A DNA stretch of 64,000 bases from Henckelia pumila. Its lineage: Eukaryota > Streptophyta > Magnoliopsida > Lamiales > Gesneriaceae. Of the stretch, positions 1-8,778 are shown piece by piece (positions within the stretch are counted from its first letter, which is position 1; every line of letters starts with the position of its first letter). The stretch lies in contig NC_133122.1 of assembly GCF_033568475.1 (NCBI RefSeq), positions 165,504,130-165,568,129 of the forward strand. Direction: 5' to 3'. The notes beneath the pieces were generated by a model, which was not told where the DNA came from, made no database searches, and saw nothing but the letters and a program-made list of their open reading frames with translations. A program made the translations under genes and the position numbers.

Positions 1-951
1 CTTTCTAGCCTATGAAGATGAATTTGAAAATATTTTGAAATTTTTTTTAAAAAAAATTGTACTCTTGATTGGACATGAGAAACCATAGGTTGATTGTTGA
101 ATATTCTTAAGCACGCATGTTTAACCAGTGAAGTGTAGTGATGTATTAGATTTTGTGGATGGTTGTTGGACCATTGCACGACAATAGGTGTTTGTGGAAC
201 TTTATAGTGCTTGAATCTTGATGATTTTTTTTTTTGATATGGCATACACTTTCTTGGGCGCACCTTAAAATTTTTTGTTTTATGAAAAAGAAAATCAGTT
301 TTTTGGAAACACATTAACTCCATCCGGGTTGCGAGCAAGATGTTTGAAATACTATTCATCTTGTTTGTGGCTAAGTATGCGGATTACATGGGGTTTTTCT
401 TTAAAAAAAAAATAACAATTCCATCCGGGCGTGAAATGTGAATGAAATTCTATTCACTATTTCATAGCTAAGTTTGCGGACCTAATGGGATTGTAGTTCC
501 ATCCGGGCTATAGACGAGGGGATTGAAATACGAATCCTATCTAGTTATAGCTAAGTCTGCGGGTAATTATTAGGACTTTTAAAAAATGTCGGGTGCAAAA
601 TCCGACGGTGCGTAATTATTCTCAAGGAAGTTATGTTGTGTTGAAGGATTATTGGGAGGAGAGTTCTTGATGGTGAGGCTTGCACTGAATTGTTATAGGT
701 CAGCGAACAGTCTTGAAGCTTTGTTCTTTTGAAGTTGCATGTAACTGGGGTAACATGACACACACACGTTCGCATTCGACTGCAGGTGTATCATTGATGA
801 TTGAGGGTAACTATAAACTTGTTTTAGATGAAATTTGTTTTTTCTGAGGCTATGCTATGCGTGATTCGTCCTTGCTTATGTGTTTGTTCTGTTTCATTTT
901 GTTTTTGCATAACTTGCTCGAGGGCCATCAAGGATTAAGTGTGGGGGTATT
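1..951 (+). mobile_element. 3' noncoding end of an Athila-type Ty3/gypsy element
   Basis: This stretch has no convincing ORF. Three related blocks, at about 312-384, 421-490 and 499-574, each begin with ccatccggg and end with a ctaag.(t)tgcgg motif. They resemble the repetitive spacer that follows the coding region in Athila-like elements. Just before 952 there is a polypurine tract (gtgtgggggtatt, 938-951), as expected next to a 3' LTR. The coding part lies outside the window to the left. The small ORFs on both strands here have no family resemblance and are probably chance. Confidence 0.6.
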
Positions 952-1505
952 TGATGGGCATGTTTGTGTTGCATATTTTAGTATCATTTTATTGTCGTTT
1001 GTGCATGCATTCATTTGTTTAATTAAGTTTTTGTGTATATTTCATCATGTAATGAATTTTCCAGAAAATATGCATGTGAAGAATTGACAGATGCTAGAAG
1101 TGAAAAGAGAATAACAAGAACGAACAGTTCTACCAAACAGCTCTAACGAAACGCCCTTGAAGGAGTGCTATCGCTCTAACGAAGGGCTCTAACTGTACAA
1201 AAGAGAGAAGATTTGAAGCGCTATCGCACTTGTGGGGAGAGCTACTGCGCATTGATGAAGAAGAAGGATGATGCGCTGTTGAGAGTTGAGGCTGCGCGAT
1301 AGCGCATCAGGATTGCCCATCTGCGCTGCTGTGATGCGCAAAGGAAATTGGAGAAGAAAAGTGTCGTGCTCGATCCGTCCAGTTCACCCAATCGAGCGCG
1401 CCTATGAAAAATTGGGACAGTAAGTTGGCATACTTTCTCGCGCTCGATCCGTCCAGTTCACCCGATCGAGCGCGCTGATCGTGCAGAGAAAAAATTAGAA
1501 TTTCG
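952..1505 (+). mobile_element. Truncated 3' LTR of the left-edge Athila-like element
   Basis: The LTR starts with TGATGGGCATG directly after the polypurine tract, the usual Athila LTR opening. It carries GC-rich inverted motifs such as gcgctatcgc and two copies of a stem-loop (1368-1397 and about 1440-1473) with arms gctcgat/atcgagc. The LTR stops abruptly at about 1505, where sequence matching the copia LTR begins. No TATA box or TG...CA end is reached, so the R/U5 part is missing. Confidence 0.6.
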
Positions 1506-1951
1506 AAGGCTTTCTCACTTTATCAGATGAATCCTTAAATGCTTCGTCCTTTTATTTTTCAGTTGTCTTGTCACTTTCTGAGATCTGGGAAACTGTAATT
1601 TCGAAATGTAGCGTGTAGCTTTTTGTATTTGAAGTTCGGTAGATATCTCAATCGGTAGGTATGTCTGTGTTCCGTTTGACATACAACTGTTTTGCATTAT
1701 TCGTTGGTTGACAAGCTTTAGCTGACGTCGGTAGATATGTCTTTGTTTGGTTGACGTACAACTGCTTTGCATGCTTTGGCTGACGTCGGTAGATATGTCT
1801 TTGTTCGGTTGACGTACAACTGCTTTGCATGCTTTGGCTGACGTCGGTAGATATGTCTTTGTTCGGTTGACGTAGCTGCTTATACAAATAAATGGCGGCC
1901 GACTAAACAACAAAGTATTGTTTTGTTATCACCAAAAGTCAGGATTCAACA
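1506..1951 (-). mobile_element. 3' LTR of the copia element, truncated
   Basis: Nearly identical to 21860-22307. It begins (minus strand) with TGTTGAATCCTG at 1951 and holds only the first third or so of the 1256-bp LTR. The R/U5 half with the TATA box is missing where it meets the Athila LTR. Confidence 0.9.
1633..1873 (-). repeat. 58-bp tandem repeats in the copia 3' LTR
   Basis: Three good copies start at 1721, 1779 and 1837, preceded by one degenerate copy. Each unit holds gctgacgtcgg and ttgacgtac, so each carries two ACGT-core, TGACG-type motifs. The same array sits in the 5' LTR at about 21990-22230. ORFs read through this array are artefacts of the 58-bp period. Confidence 0.9.
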
Positions 1952-1966
1952 ATTTCCCCCTTTTTG
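1952..1966 (-). other. Polypurine tract of the copia element
   Basis: On the minus strand the sequence CAAAAAGGGGGAAAT lies immediately upstream of the 3' LTR start. That is the expected plus-strand DNA primer site and it fixes the element's orientation. Confidence 0.8.
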
Positions 1967-2143
1967 GTGATGACAAAACCTAGGCCCCAAAAATCATTTA
2001 AAGAAGATATTAGACGAAATGAATTCATTGCGAAGATGAATTGCATTAAACAATTAATGTTACAAGCAATCATTGATAAGTAGCAGTGAAAACCTATTAC
2101 ACCTACATTGCGTTAAGTAAATAAAATATACATAAAATGTACA

Positions 2144-4800
2144 TTACTTCCTTTGCATTCTCTGTGGAGAGGTGTCAACTAATTTTCTGGATACTTTCCC
2201 CTTTTTGACATCACCACAGGTGAGATGAGAGATGATCTCTCCTAGTTGAGCACCGACAGTGGTTTGAAAAGTGTCAATACAGGATTCGATATGAGCGGTT
2301 AAGTCAGCCTGAAGAATTGAGATTTGCATTGAAGTATGCTCATTCGTGCGACGAACAATTTGAGAGACCTGTTCGGCAATAGTACCCATAGCTCGAAGAT
2401 TGCGTTCTTTGTAGTTTTTCAGCTCAGTGACGCATCTTCCGAGTTCAAAAGACAAACTGTTAAGACGAGACATAATCGCTGATCTTGTGTTGTCAATGCT
2501 AGCATCTTGTCCTTGTATGCGATTGCTGAGTCGTTGTGTGGTCACGCGAAGATCTTCTACGATGCGTTCCAAAGCATAATTCGCTGGTTCGGAGTCAGGA
2601 ACTAAATTTGAAGCAAGTGTGGCAGTTTGATCTTTTGGAGGTGAGACTTTGGTGGTCTCGATCGATGAACAGACATCGATTTCAATCACCTGATCTGTTT
2701 GGTGAATTGGACTGGAGGGCTGCAAGCCGTCAGTCGTCGGTTGAGGCGAGTCTTCAGAATGGATCTCTAGAAGAGGAGATGTTGGTTGTTCATCATCAAA
2801 AATTGATTGCATAACATCTGAGACTGATGTGAGTGGGATCTCAGGAAGATTTTCACCATCAACTGTTGTGATTGGGTCAATCAGTTGAGGGTCTGTGATG
2901 AGATCAGCACTTGATGTAGGTTCAGCGGCTGATGAGGAAGCAAACGTAAAGTATGCTAAGGGACATTCGTCTTGTGCCGCAATAAATTCCTGTTCCTCTG
3001 CTGAGAATACAAAGTCAGATGCTTCCGAGTTATCATGAGAATCTAGAAAAGGGATCATGGCCTGAACTTCGTTGTTATACGCCTGTATGTATTCATCGTC
3101 CGGTAGTGGGATGGAATATTTGAGACGATATTCTCTTAAAAAGGTGTCAGTGACATCAACTGACTGCTTAAGACGTAAGATGACTTCAGTGTTATCTTTG
3201 GCAGTTTTGTTCATCGGCTGATAGTGCTCTTCTCTTTTGGCAAGAATATATCGGGCGAGACTATCATGGAGCTGAACGTCCACCAACTTATATCTGCCGA
3301 GTGCTGTTTCAAGACTTGATGTGGCAGTGAGAATGAACATCTTGTCTTCTAATTTGGAAAGGTATTCCAGTTTATTCTCAAGAAAGATCTTAGAATATGA
3401 AGCATTCAGACGATAGTGCACCCATTCATCAAATTCCTGTAGTTTGAACCACACAGCCCGGAGAATGCTAAAAATAATGATAAGAACCTCCATTTTTCCT
3501 ATGGATTGGGCTTTTTGAAATGGGATGAGAGGTGCTTTTCCTTTGCCCTGAGGGTCGGTTGAAGTTGTGGTCAGTACAGAGAACGAGGGTTCCTGGATAG
3601 TGATTCCTTTTGGTGGAGGAATCTGGGTCTTCACAACCAACTCTTGTGTTCTCAAGATTTGCTGACTGATGACGGCAGCAATATCAACTTATGAAGTCGG
3701 TGAGGGCAGAGAAATGGGTAATGTGGTAACAATGGTGCTGTAAATTGGTTCGGAAGTTATTTGGGGAATTTGGATTGGGTGAGTAGGTAGTGTTTCGGAT
3801 GTTGAGACTTCAGTGGTTGCTGTGGTCAGTTGAGACGTAGGGGTGTGAACTATAGATAGCAACTTGATCCTCTTTGGTTTCGGGTGAGATGGCTTGGGAG
3901 CCATTTTTGCTTTTTGGGATGGAGAGGGGTGAGCGAATACTTGAACTAAGGGAGCATTGTCACTAACCTCATCCTCCAGATCAGAGTCCACTTGAACAGG
4001 TTGTCTGATCGGTCAAGTACGCTTGACTTGGGGAGCTGCAGTGATTTTGGCAGTTTGTTGATCTGCCCCAATTTCTCGTTTGATAGTCCTGAGCTGGTCA
4101 GAAGTCACCTGATTCTTGTTTAAGAACAGAGGGATTGTGACTGCATTTAACCATTTGGCTGCATGAAGGACTTCATAGTCTGAGGAGTCAACGTTTAGGG
4201 CTGCAAGTAGATAACATATCTGTAGTGCAAAACCTTCCGATTGTCATTTGCCTCTAATCATTTCACATAAAGTAGAGTAAAGAATTGAAGACCAGTTAAA
4301 GTTCAACTGGGAGGCAATGGAGGCCATGTACTGAAGCTTTTCAATAGTGATCTTGTCATAGGAACCAGCCTTGGCTAAAAGAGTTTTTGCGACTATGTTA
4401 GCCAATAGTCTGTATGCTGGCTTCAAGCTTTGTTTGAGGTCATTGACCTTAATGGGTGAGCCATCAAGTGTGAATTGAGCTGCCCAGTGGGTTGCATTAC
4501 CGTCAGGTAAGTCTGCGCATTTCATCAAACCGGTTGTGGGCAAGTTAAAAGTATCGCCAAAGAAACGTTGATTGAACTCGATCTTCTGTCCTCTGATGAT
4601 ACATATGATGCTTCCATGATGTATTTGGACGGATTCAAAGAATTCCTTGACCAGATCATAGTTGACCGTTGATCCAAAGCTAAGAAATTTGCAAAGTCCT
4701 GAAGCTTCAATCATGTTGAACATGGCTGAAATTTTCGCATTTTGGATGGAATGGATTTCATCGAAATTAATAGCCAGACAAGTCTTTTGGATAGACATCC
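2144..4800 (-). pseudogene. Long post-pol ORF of the copia element, unknown function, three in-frame stops
   Basis: One minus-strand frame of about 885 codons runs from an ATG at 4800 (MSIQKTCLAINF) to a stop at 2144. It is interrupted only by TGA at 4244-4246, TGA at 4013-4015 and TAA at 3689-3691. The frame could open earlier, up to 4939, but the 4800 start is chosen because the conserved-looking part begins there. The N-terminal 190 residues form a compact, probably helical domain with a Leu-Pro-Thr motif after a phenylalanine-rich stretch. The middle is rich in Pro, Ser, Thr and basic residues. The C-terminal third is acidic then helical, and may form a coiled coil. From memory it resembles hypothetical proteins abundant in Lamiales genomes that are often mislabelled as splicing factor 3B subunit 1-like; this was not searched. 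It sits where some SIRE-type elements carry an env-like ORF, but no signal peptide or membrane segment is seen. Function is unknown. Confidence 0.7.
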
Positions 4801-5266
4801 TTGAGTTTTTCTGCAAACAAGATATTTGATCAATAGTTTGTGAAGAATGCAGATGCAAAAAGTGAATATGAGTTCGATTTGCAAGACAAGTTTTTGTGTG
4901 AGATGTGTGAAATAATCGGTAAATATGGTGCCACGTCACCTAAACTTTTTAATTTTGAAAAAGAGAGAGAGTGAAAGATACGCGGTAAATTAAAGTAAGG
5001 ACGATGAATATAATATAATAAAATAAAATATAAGGTGGTTGGATTCGAATTCCAATGACTGTAATCAGTCTTGATTGTCTGACATCAGGATATGTGATGT
5101 TTTGGACATGCCGTCGATTTGCAGAGTAATGATTTTATGCGTGATCCTTTCAGTAAACGATTGATATCACTCGATGTTTCACCTTCTCCTTTTTATGCCT
5201 ATAAATATGAAGTGAATATATCAGTCGTGTAACAATAAGAAATCATTCAATAAATCAAAAAACAAT
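4801..5266. promoter_or_regulatory. Putative divergent promoter between the post-pol ORF and the first antisense gene
   Basis: This gap separates two head-to-head reading frames. On the plus strand a TATA box (tataaata, 5200-5207) lies 60 bases before the ATG at 5267, with an A-rich leader. On the minus side, ggtgccacgtcacc at 4927-4940 is an almost symmetrical ACGT-core site of the kind bound by plant bZIP factors, and AT-rich sequence at about 5005-5030 could act as a TATA region. Whether it drives transcription is inferred from sequence only. Confidence 0.5.
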
Positions 5267-5686
5267 ATGCCGGGTCCGGGAGGTGATTTGGCAGTAGAAT
5301 TCGCCGCTGCTCTAACGAGAGTAAGGTCTCGAGAGTACAAAGATGTTGTGTTCTTCCAGGTTGTTGAAGAAATGGAAACGATTGAAGAGCTGCGTCTGTT
5401 TCTCTCAACTGGCCATCCTCATGATTCTGAGAGAGACTATGCTGCCCTTGTGCAGCAATATGAAGACAAGCTGGGGTCGTCGGACCCGATGTTAGTCTTC
5501 AGTCCAGAGGGACTGTTGCTCCTCTTGCTCTACAAAGAGCTAGAAGGACTGGAGCGCATCCGGCCGGATGATCTTGGCTACGTTCGCTCTCCTACCAGGG
5601 AGCTTACGTTCTTCATGCTCTCTTGGAAAAGTGAGGTGGAGAAGGAGATCGGTAGAGCTCTTGAGGCCTTTAGGGTTCTCATGTAA
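5267..5686 (+). CDS. Antisense mini-gene 1 inside the copia element, unknown 139-residue protein
   Basis: An intact 139-codon ORF lies on the strand opposite to all other copia genes. It has a TATA box at 5200-5207, an A/C-rich leader ending caaaaaacaat before the ATG, and a poly(A) signal aataaa at 5710-5715, so it looks like a complete small plant transcription unit. The protein is predicted to be mostly helical, with a leucine run at about residues 83-89 and a charged C-terminal helix containing W-K-S-E-V-E-K-E-I. No signal peptide or clear membrane span is seen. Its last 65 residues align with those of the gene at 6084-6464, sharing a P, an L-rich helix, an I..(E)DD turn, W...E...I..A and a final FR. 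The two may be diverged duplicates. I do not recognise the family. Confidence 0.6.
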   Translation: MPGPGGDLAVEFAAALTRVRSREYKDVVFFQVVEEMETIEELRLFLSTGHPHDSERDYAALVQQYEDKLGSSDPMLVFSPEGLLLLLLYKELEGLERIRPDDLGYVRSPTRELTFFMLSWKSEVEKEIGRALEAFRVLM

Positions 5687-5709
5687 TATGTCCTTCTCTC
5701 TTTTTTTGA

Positions 5710-5715
5710 AATAAA
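5710..5715 (+). terminator. Poly(A) signal of antisense mini-gene 1
   Basis: A canonical aataaa lies 24 bases after the stop codon, in the context gaaataaac. It follows a T-rich stretch and precedes a TTTATTTTG region. Confidence 0.55.
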
Positions 5716-6010
5716 CAAATTTATTTTGCGCATTATCTGCTTTTATGAAACAGTAAGCAACGAGCAATAAAGTTACGTCACATCACACATTAAACGAGAT
5801 ATCATCGAGAAAGAAAACAGATATTAATAATGACAAATCACTGTTGCAAATAATAACTATTTTAAGCTTTTAAATAAATGCAAGAGTGCACAAATATCGA
5901 TAATATAGGCTTATCAACAGTCTGAGCCAGTATCTCTTTCGGATTTTCTCGAAGATAAATCAGTGGGTAACTGTTGGCATTCATGACCTCTGGCCTTCGG
6001 TATTCTTCGC

Positions 6011-6083
6011 CTATAAATACTGTGATGTAAACAAGTAAATAGATCATAGCTTAGTTGAAACAATAACAAATAACAAACAAAAA
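6011..6083 (+). promoter_or_regulatory. TATA box and leader of antisense mini-gene 2
   Basis: The TATA box in gcctataaatac matches the context of the first mini-gene's promoter (gcctataaata). It is followed by a leader that ends in CAA/AAC repeats and caaaaaATGG, a favourable plant start context with A at -3 and G at +4. Confidence 0.55.
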
Positions 6084-6464
6084 ATGGATGAATCCGATTT
6101 CAAAAGACGAAAGTCCATCTACAGAAGCAGAGTCGTGGAAAGAGGCATGAGCGTGTGGCATATGATGGAGGCCATTCGCCGTAAATATCGTTCAGGTGTT
6201 GTGCCTCTTAGTCCAGGCCTTGCTGCAGGGTTGCTATGGTGCAAGCGTTGCTTGCGAACCCAGAGCACTGGTGTGGTGCTAAGGCCATCTGCTATTCGAC
6301 TCATGATGTTGTTGGCAGAAAGAGACGAGATGCAGAATATCTGTTTTGAGGATGACGTCTGCAATGGTCAAGGCTTGCTCTCTGTCTGGATGATAGAGTG
6401 GAGTCGTGAAATGAGAAGCAGAATTTCTGCAGCTCATGATGACTTCAGACTCACTAGGGGTTAG
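6084..6464 (+). CDS. Antisense mini-gene 2 inside the copia element, unknown 126-residue protein
   Basis: An intact 126-codon ORF lies 397 bases downstream of the first antisense gene, in the same direction and with the same layout: TATA box at 6012-6019, AC-rich leader and poly(A) signal at 6509-6514. The N-terminal 20 residues are basic (FKRRKSIYRSR). The rest looks helical, with an L/M-rich helix at about residues 71-79 and a C-terminal helix with W-S-R-E-M-R-S-R-I-S-A-A. The C-terminal half aligns with that of the 5267-5686 protein. The 3' end converges with the 3' end of pol (stop at 6544). I do not recognise it. Possible roles in small-RNA control or in regulating the element are speculation. 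Confidence 0.6.
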   Translation: MDESDFKRRKSIYRSRVVERGMSVWHMMEAIRRKYRSGVVPLSPGLAAGLLWCKRCLRTQSTGVVLRPSAIRLMMLLAERDEMQNICFEDDVCNGQGLLSVWMIEWSREMRSRISAAHDDFRLTRG

Positions 6465-6508
6465 GGTTAAGCACTCCATGTAATGAAAGTATTTTGTGCT
6501 TGAAATGA

Positions 6509-6514
6509 AATAAA
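6509..6514 (+). terminator. Poly(A) signal of antisense mini-gene 2
   Basis: aataaa lies 45 bases after the stop in the context aaatgaaataaatg. It is about 30 bases from the convergent stop codon of pol, so the two transcripts would end nearly tail to tail. Confidence 0.55.
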
Positions 6515-6543
6515 TGATTATTCCCCCTAAACTCATGCTTGTC

Positions 6544-7293
6544 TTAGTTTAAATCAATTAGACCAAGAATATTGCGAAAATAAGAAAACTTAGCGTCCGG
6601 CAATGGCTTGGTGAAAATATCTGCTGCCTGCTGGTCAGTAGGTACGTAGATCATTTGAATCTCCTTTTTGAGTACGTGTTCATGAATGAAATGATGACAC
6701 ACATCAATGTGCTTGGTTCTGGAATGCATCACTGGATTTTGAGTGATTGCAATAGCACTCGTGTTGTCACAAAATATAGGAGCTTTATTTGACTTGATTC
6801 CATAGTCCCTAAGTTGTTGTTGTATCCACAGTATTTGAGCACAGCAACTACCAGCTGCAAGGTATTCTGCTTCAGCAGTAGAGGTGGCAATTGATGTTTG
6901 CTTCTTACTGAACCATGAAATAAGTCTATCTCCCAAAAATTGACACGATCCGCTAGTGCTTTTACTGTCAATATTGCAACCTGCATAATCTGCATCTGAA
7001 TAACCAACAAGGTTAAATTTTGAGTCTTTGGAGTACCAAAGACCCACATTTGTAGTGCCTTTAAGATATTTAATAATCCTTTTGGCTGCAATGTAATGTG
7101 ATTGCTTGGGTGCTGCTTGAAATCTTGCACACAAACATACAGCAAACATAATATCTGGTCTACTGGCCTTAAGATAAAGTAATGAACCGATTAGACCTTG
7201 ATACGTAGTTACCTCAACTGGTGCTCCTGCTTCATCTTTGTCAAGTTTAATAGAAGCACTCATATGGGTAGAAATGGCAGAACAATTCTCCAT
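6544..7293 (-). pseudogene. Copia Pol: RNase H domain
   Basis: This segment encodes the end of the RT thumb and the RNase H that degrades the RNA of the RNA-DNA hybrid. Visible copia signatures are the RPDIMFAV block (about residue 45), the GYSDADYAGC motif with its catalytic Asp, STAEAEYLA, the conserved H-I-D block and ADIFTKPLP near the C-terminus. A frameshift at about 7294-7340 separates it from the RT segment. The true C-terminus is the stop at 6544. Confidence 0.9.
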
Positions 7294-7324
7294 ACCAAAC
7301 TTCTTGATAAGTTCTTTGGTGTAC

Positions 7325-7987
7325 TTAGTTTGATTTATGAATTAAGATGCCATTATCCAGCTGCTTGACTTGTAGTCCGAGGAAGAAATTTAATTCTCCC
7401 ATCATGCTCATTTCAAACTGTTCCTGCATCATCTTAGAAAATTTCTCGCATAGACAAGGATTAGTTGATCCAAATATAATATCATCTACATATATTTGAA
7501 CGAGTAAGATGTGATCTCCTTTAACAAACTTAAAAAGAGTCTTATCGACCGTTCCTATAGTAAAGGCATGATCTAATAGGAATTGAGATAACGTATCATA
7601 CCATGCACGCGGTGCTTGTTTTAAGCCATAAAGAGCTTTATCAAGCTTAAAAACAAAATTAGGAGTTAAAGAGTTGATAAAACCTGGTGGTTGTTCAACA
7701 TATACTTCTTCTTGAAGTAGACCATTGAGAAATGCTGACTTGACATCCATTTGATATACTTTGAAGTTTTTGTAAGCAGCATAGGCAAGGAATATTCTGA
7801 TAGCCTCAAGCCTTGCTACTGGAGCGAATGATTCGTCAAAGTCAATGCCTTCCTCTTGTCGGAATCCTTGAGCAACCAGTGGGGCTTTATTTCTTACCAC
7901 TGTCCCATCCTCATTCAATTTGTTGCGAAACACCCATCGGGTGCCTATGATGTTTTGATTTGTCGGTCGAGGGACTAAATTCCACAC
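7325..7987 (-). pseudogene. Copia Pol: reverse transcriptase domain
   Basis: The sequence contains the copia RT blocks in order: [28 protein letters not shown], the [11 protein letters not shown] block with its catalytic Asp, [13 protein letters not shown], the [10 protein letters not shown] active site and FFLGLQV. This is a full-length RT core. A one-base loss near 8005 puts it out of frame with the integrase linker, and a second frameshift ends it at 7325, so no continuous Pol can be made. Confidence 0.95.
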
Positions 7988-8007
7988 TTTGTTTCTAGTG
8001 AACTGGT

Positions 8008-8778
8008 TTAGTTCTTTTGCATTGTTTCAATCCAGCTAGCATCTTGTAATGCTTTATCTATGTGTTTGGGCTCTAGCTGTGAAATGAAAGCTGCATGCAA
8101 TAGCTCATCAATTAGTTGATTTCGTGTACGAATAGGTGCAGCAGGGTTACCGATGACCAGATCAGGTGGGTGATTTTTACTCCACCGAAGATTTGGTCTA
8201 AGAGGATTTGCGCCTGTTTGAGTGTCTTCCTCATCCCTGATTGCGTTGTTAGGTTCAATAGCACCCTCTCCGATTATCTGTTCGTCATTGATGTGATCTA
8301 CTCCTCCTTTATTGGGTTGAATAATCTCTTCTGCTAGATCATCTCTTGTGTCAGGAGGGTCATCACTATCACTTTTATCCTGTAGAAAGGTTGATTTTAG
8401 CCTGCTGGCTAAATCTTGAATGTTAGTTTGAGACTTTCCTGCACATACAGTAGTTTCATCAAAAATGACATGAATGGATTCCTCTATAGTCAGTGATCTT
8501 TTGTTGAACACTCTGTAAGCTCGGCTAACTGAGGAAAATCCAACAAATATGCCTTCATCTGCTTTTGCATCAAAAGCTGTCAGGCGATGTTTTCCATTAT
8601 CATGAATATAACAAACACAACCAAATACTTTAAAATACGAGACATCAGGTTTTGTGCCATTCCAGATCTCATATGGTGTTTTGTTGTGTCTCTTGTTAAT
8701 CATAGATCTGTTTTGAGTGTAACATGTTGTGTTAATTGCTTCTACCCAGATTCTTTGAGATAAATTGGAATCAGCAAT
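8008..8778 (-). pseudogene. Copia Pol: second half of integrase and linker
   Basis: This begins right after the nested insertion, inside the integrase core. It shows the KTPYEIWNG motif, the FGC(V)CY block and the acidic linker ending DASWIETMQ that leads to RT. The matching first half lies at 17970-18374. The insertion duplicated gcaat at 8774-8778 and 17965-17969. Confidence 0.9.

Noticed and set aside
1515..1913. 132- and 79-codon repetitive ORFs (also at 21871-22269)
   Set aside because: They are translations of the 58-bp LTR repeats in two frames.
2536..2814. 92-codon plus-strand ORF
   Set aside because: A shadow on the opposite strand of the long post-pol ORF, with no promoter-like or poly(A) context, unlike the two mini-genes at 5267 and 6084.
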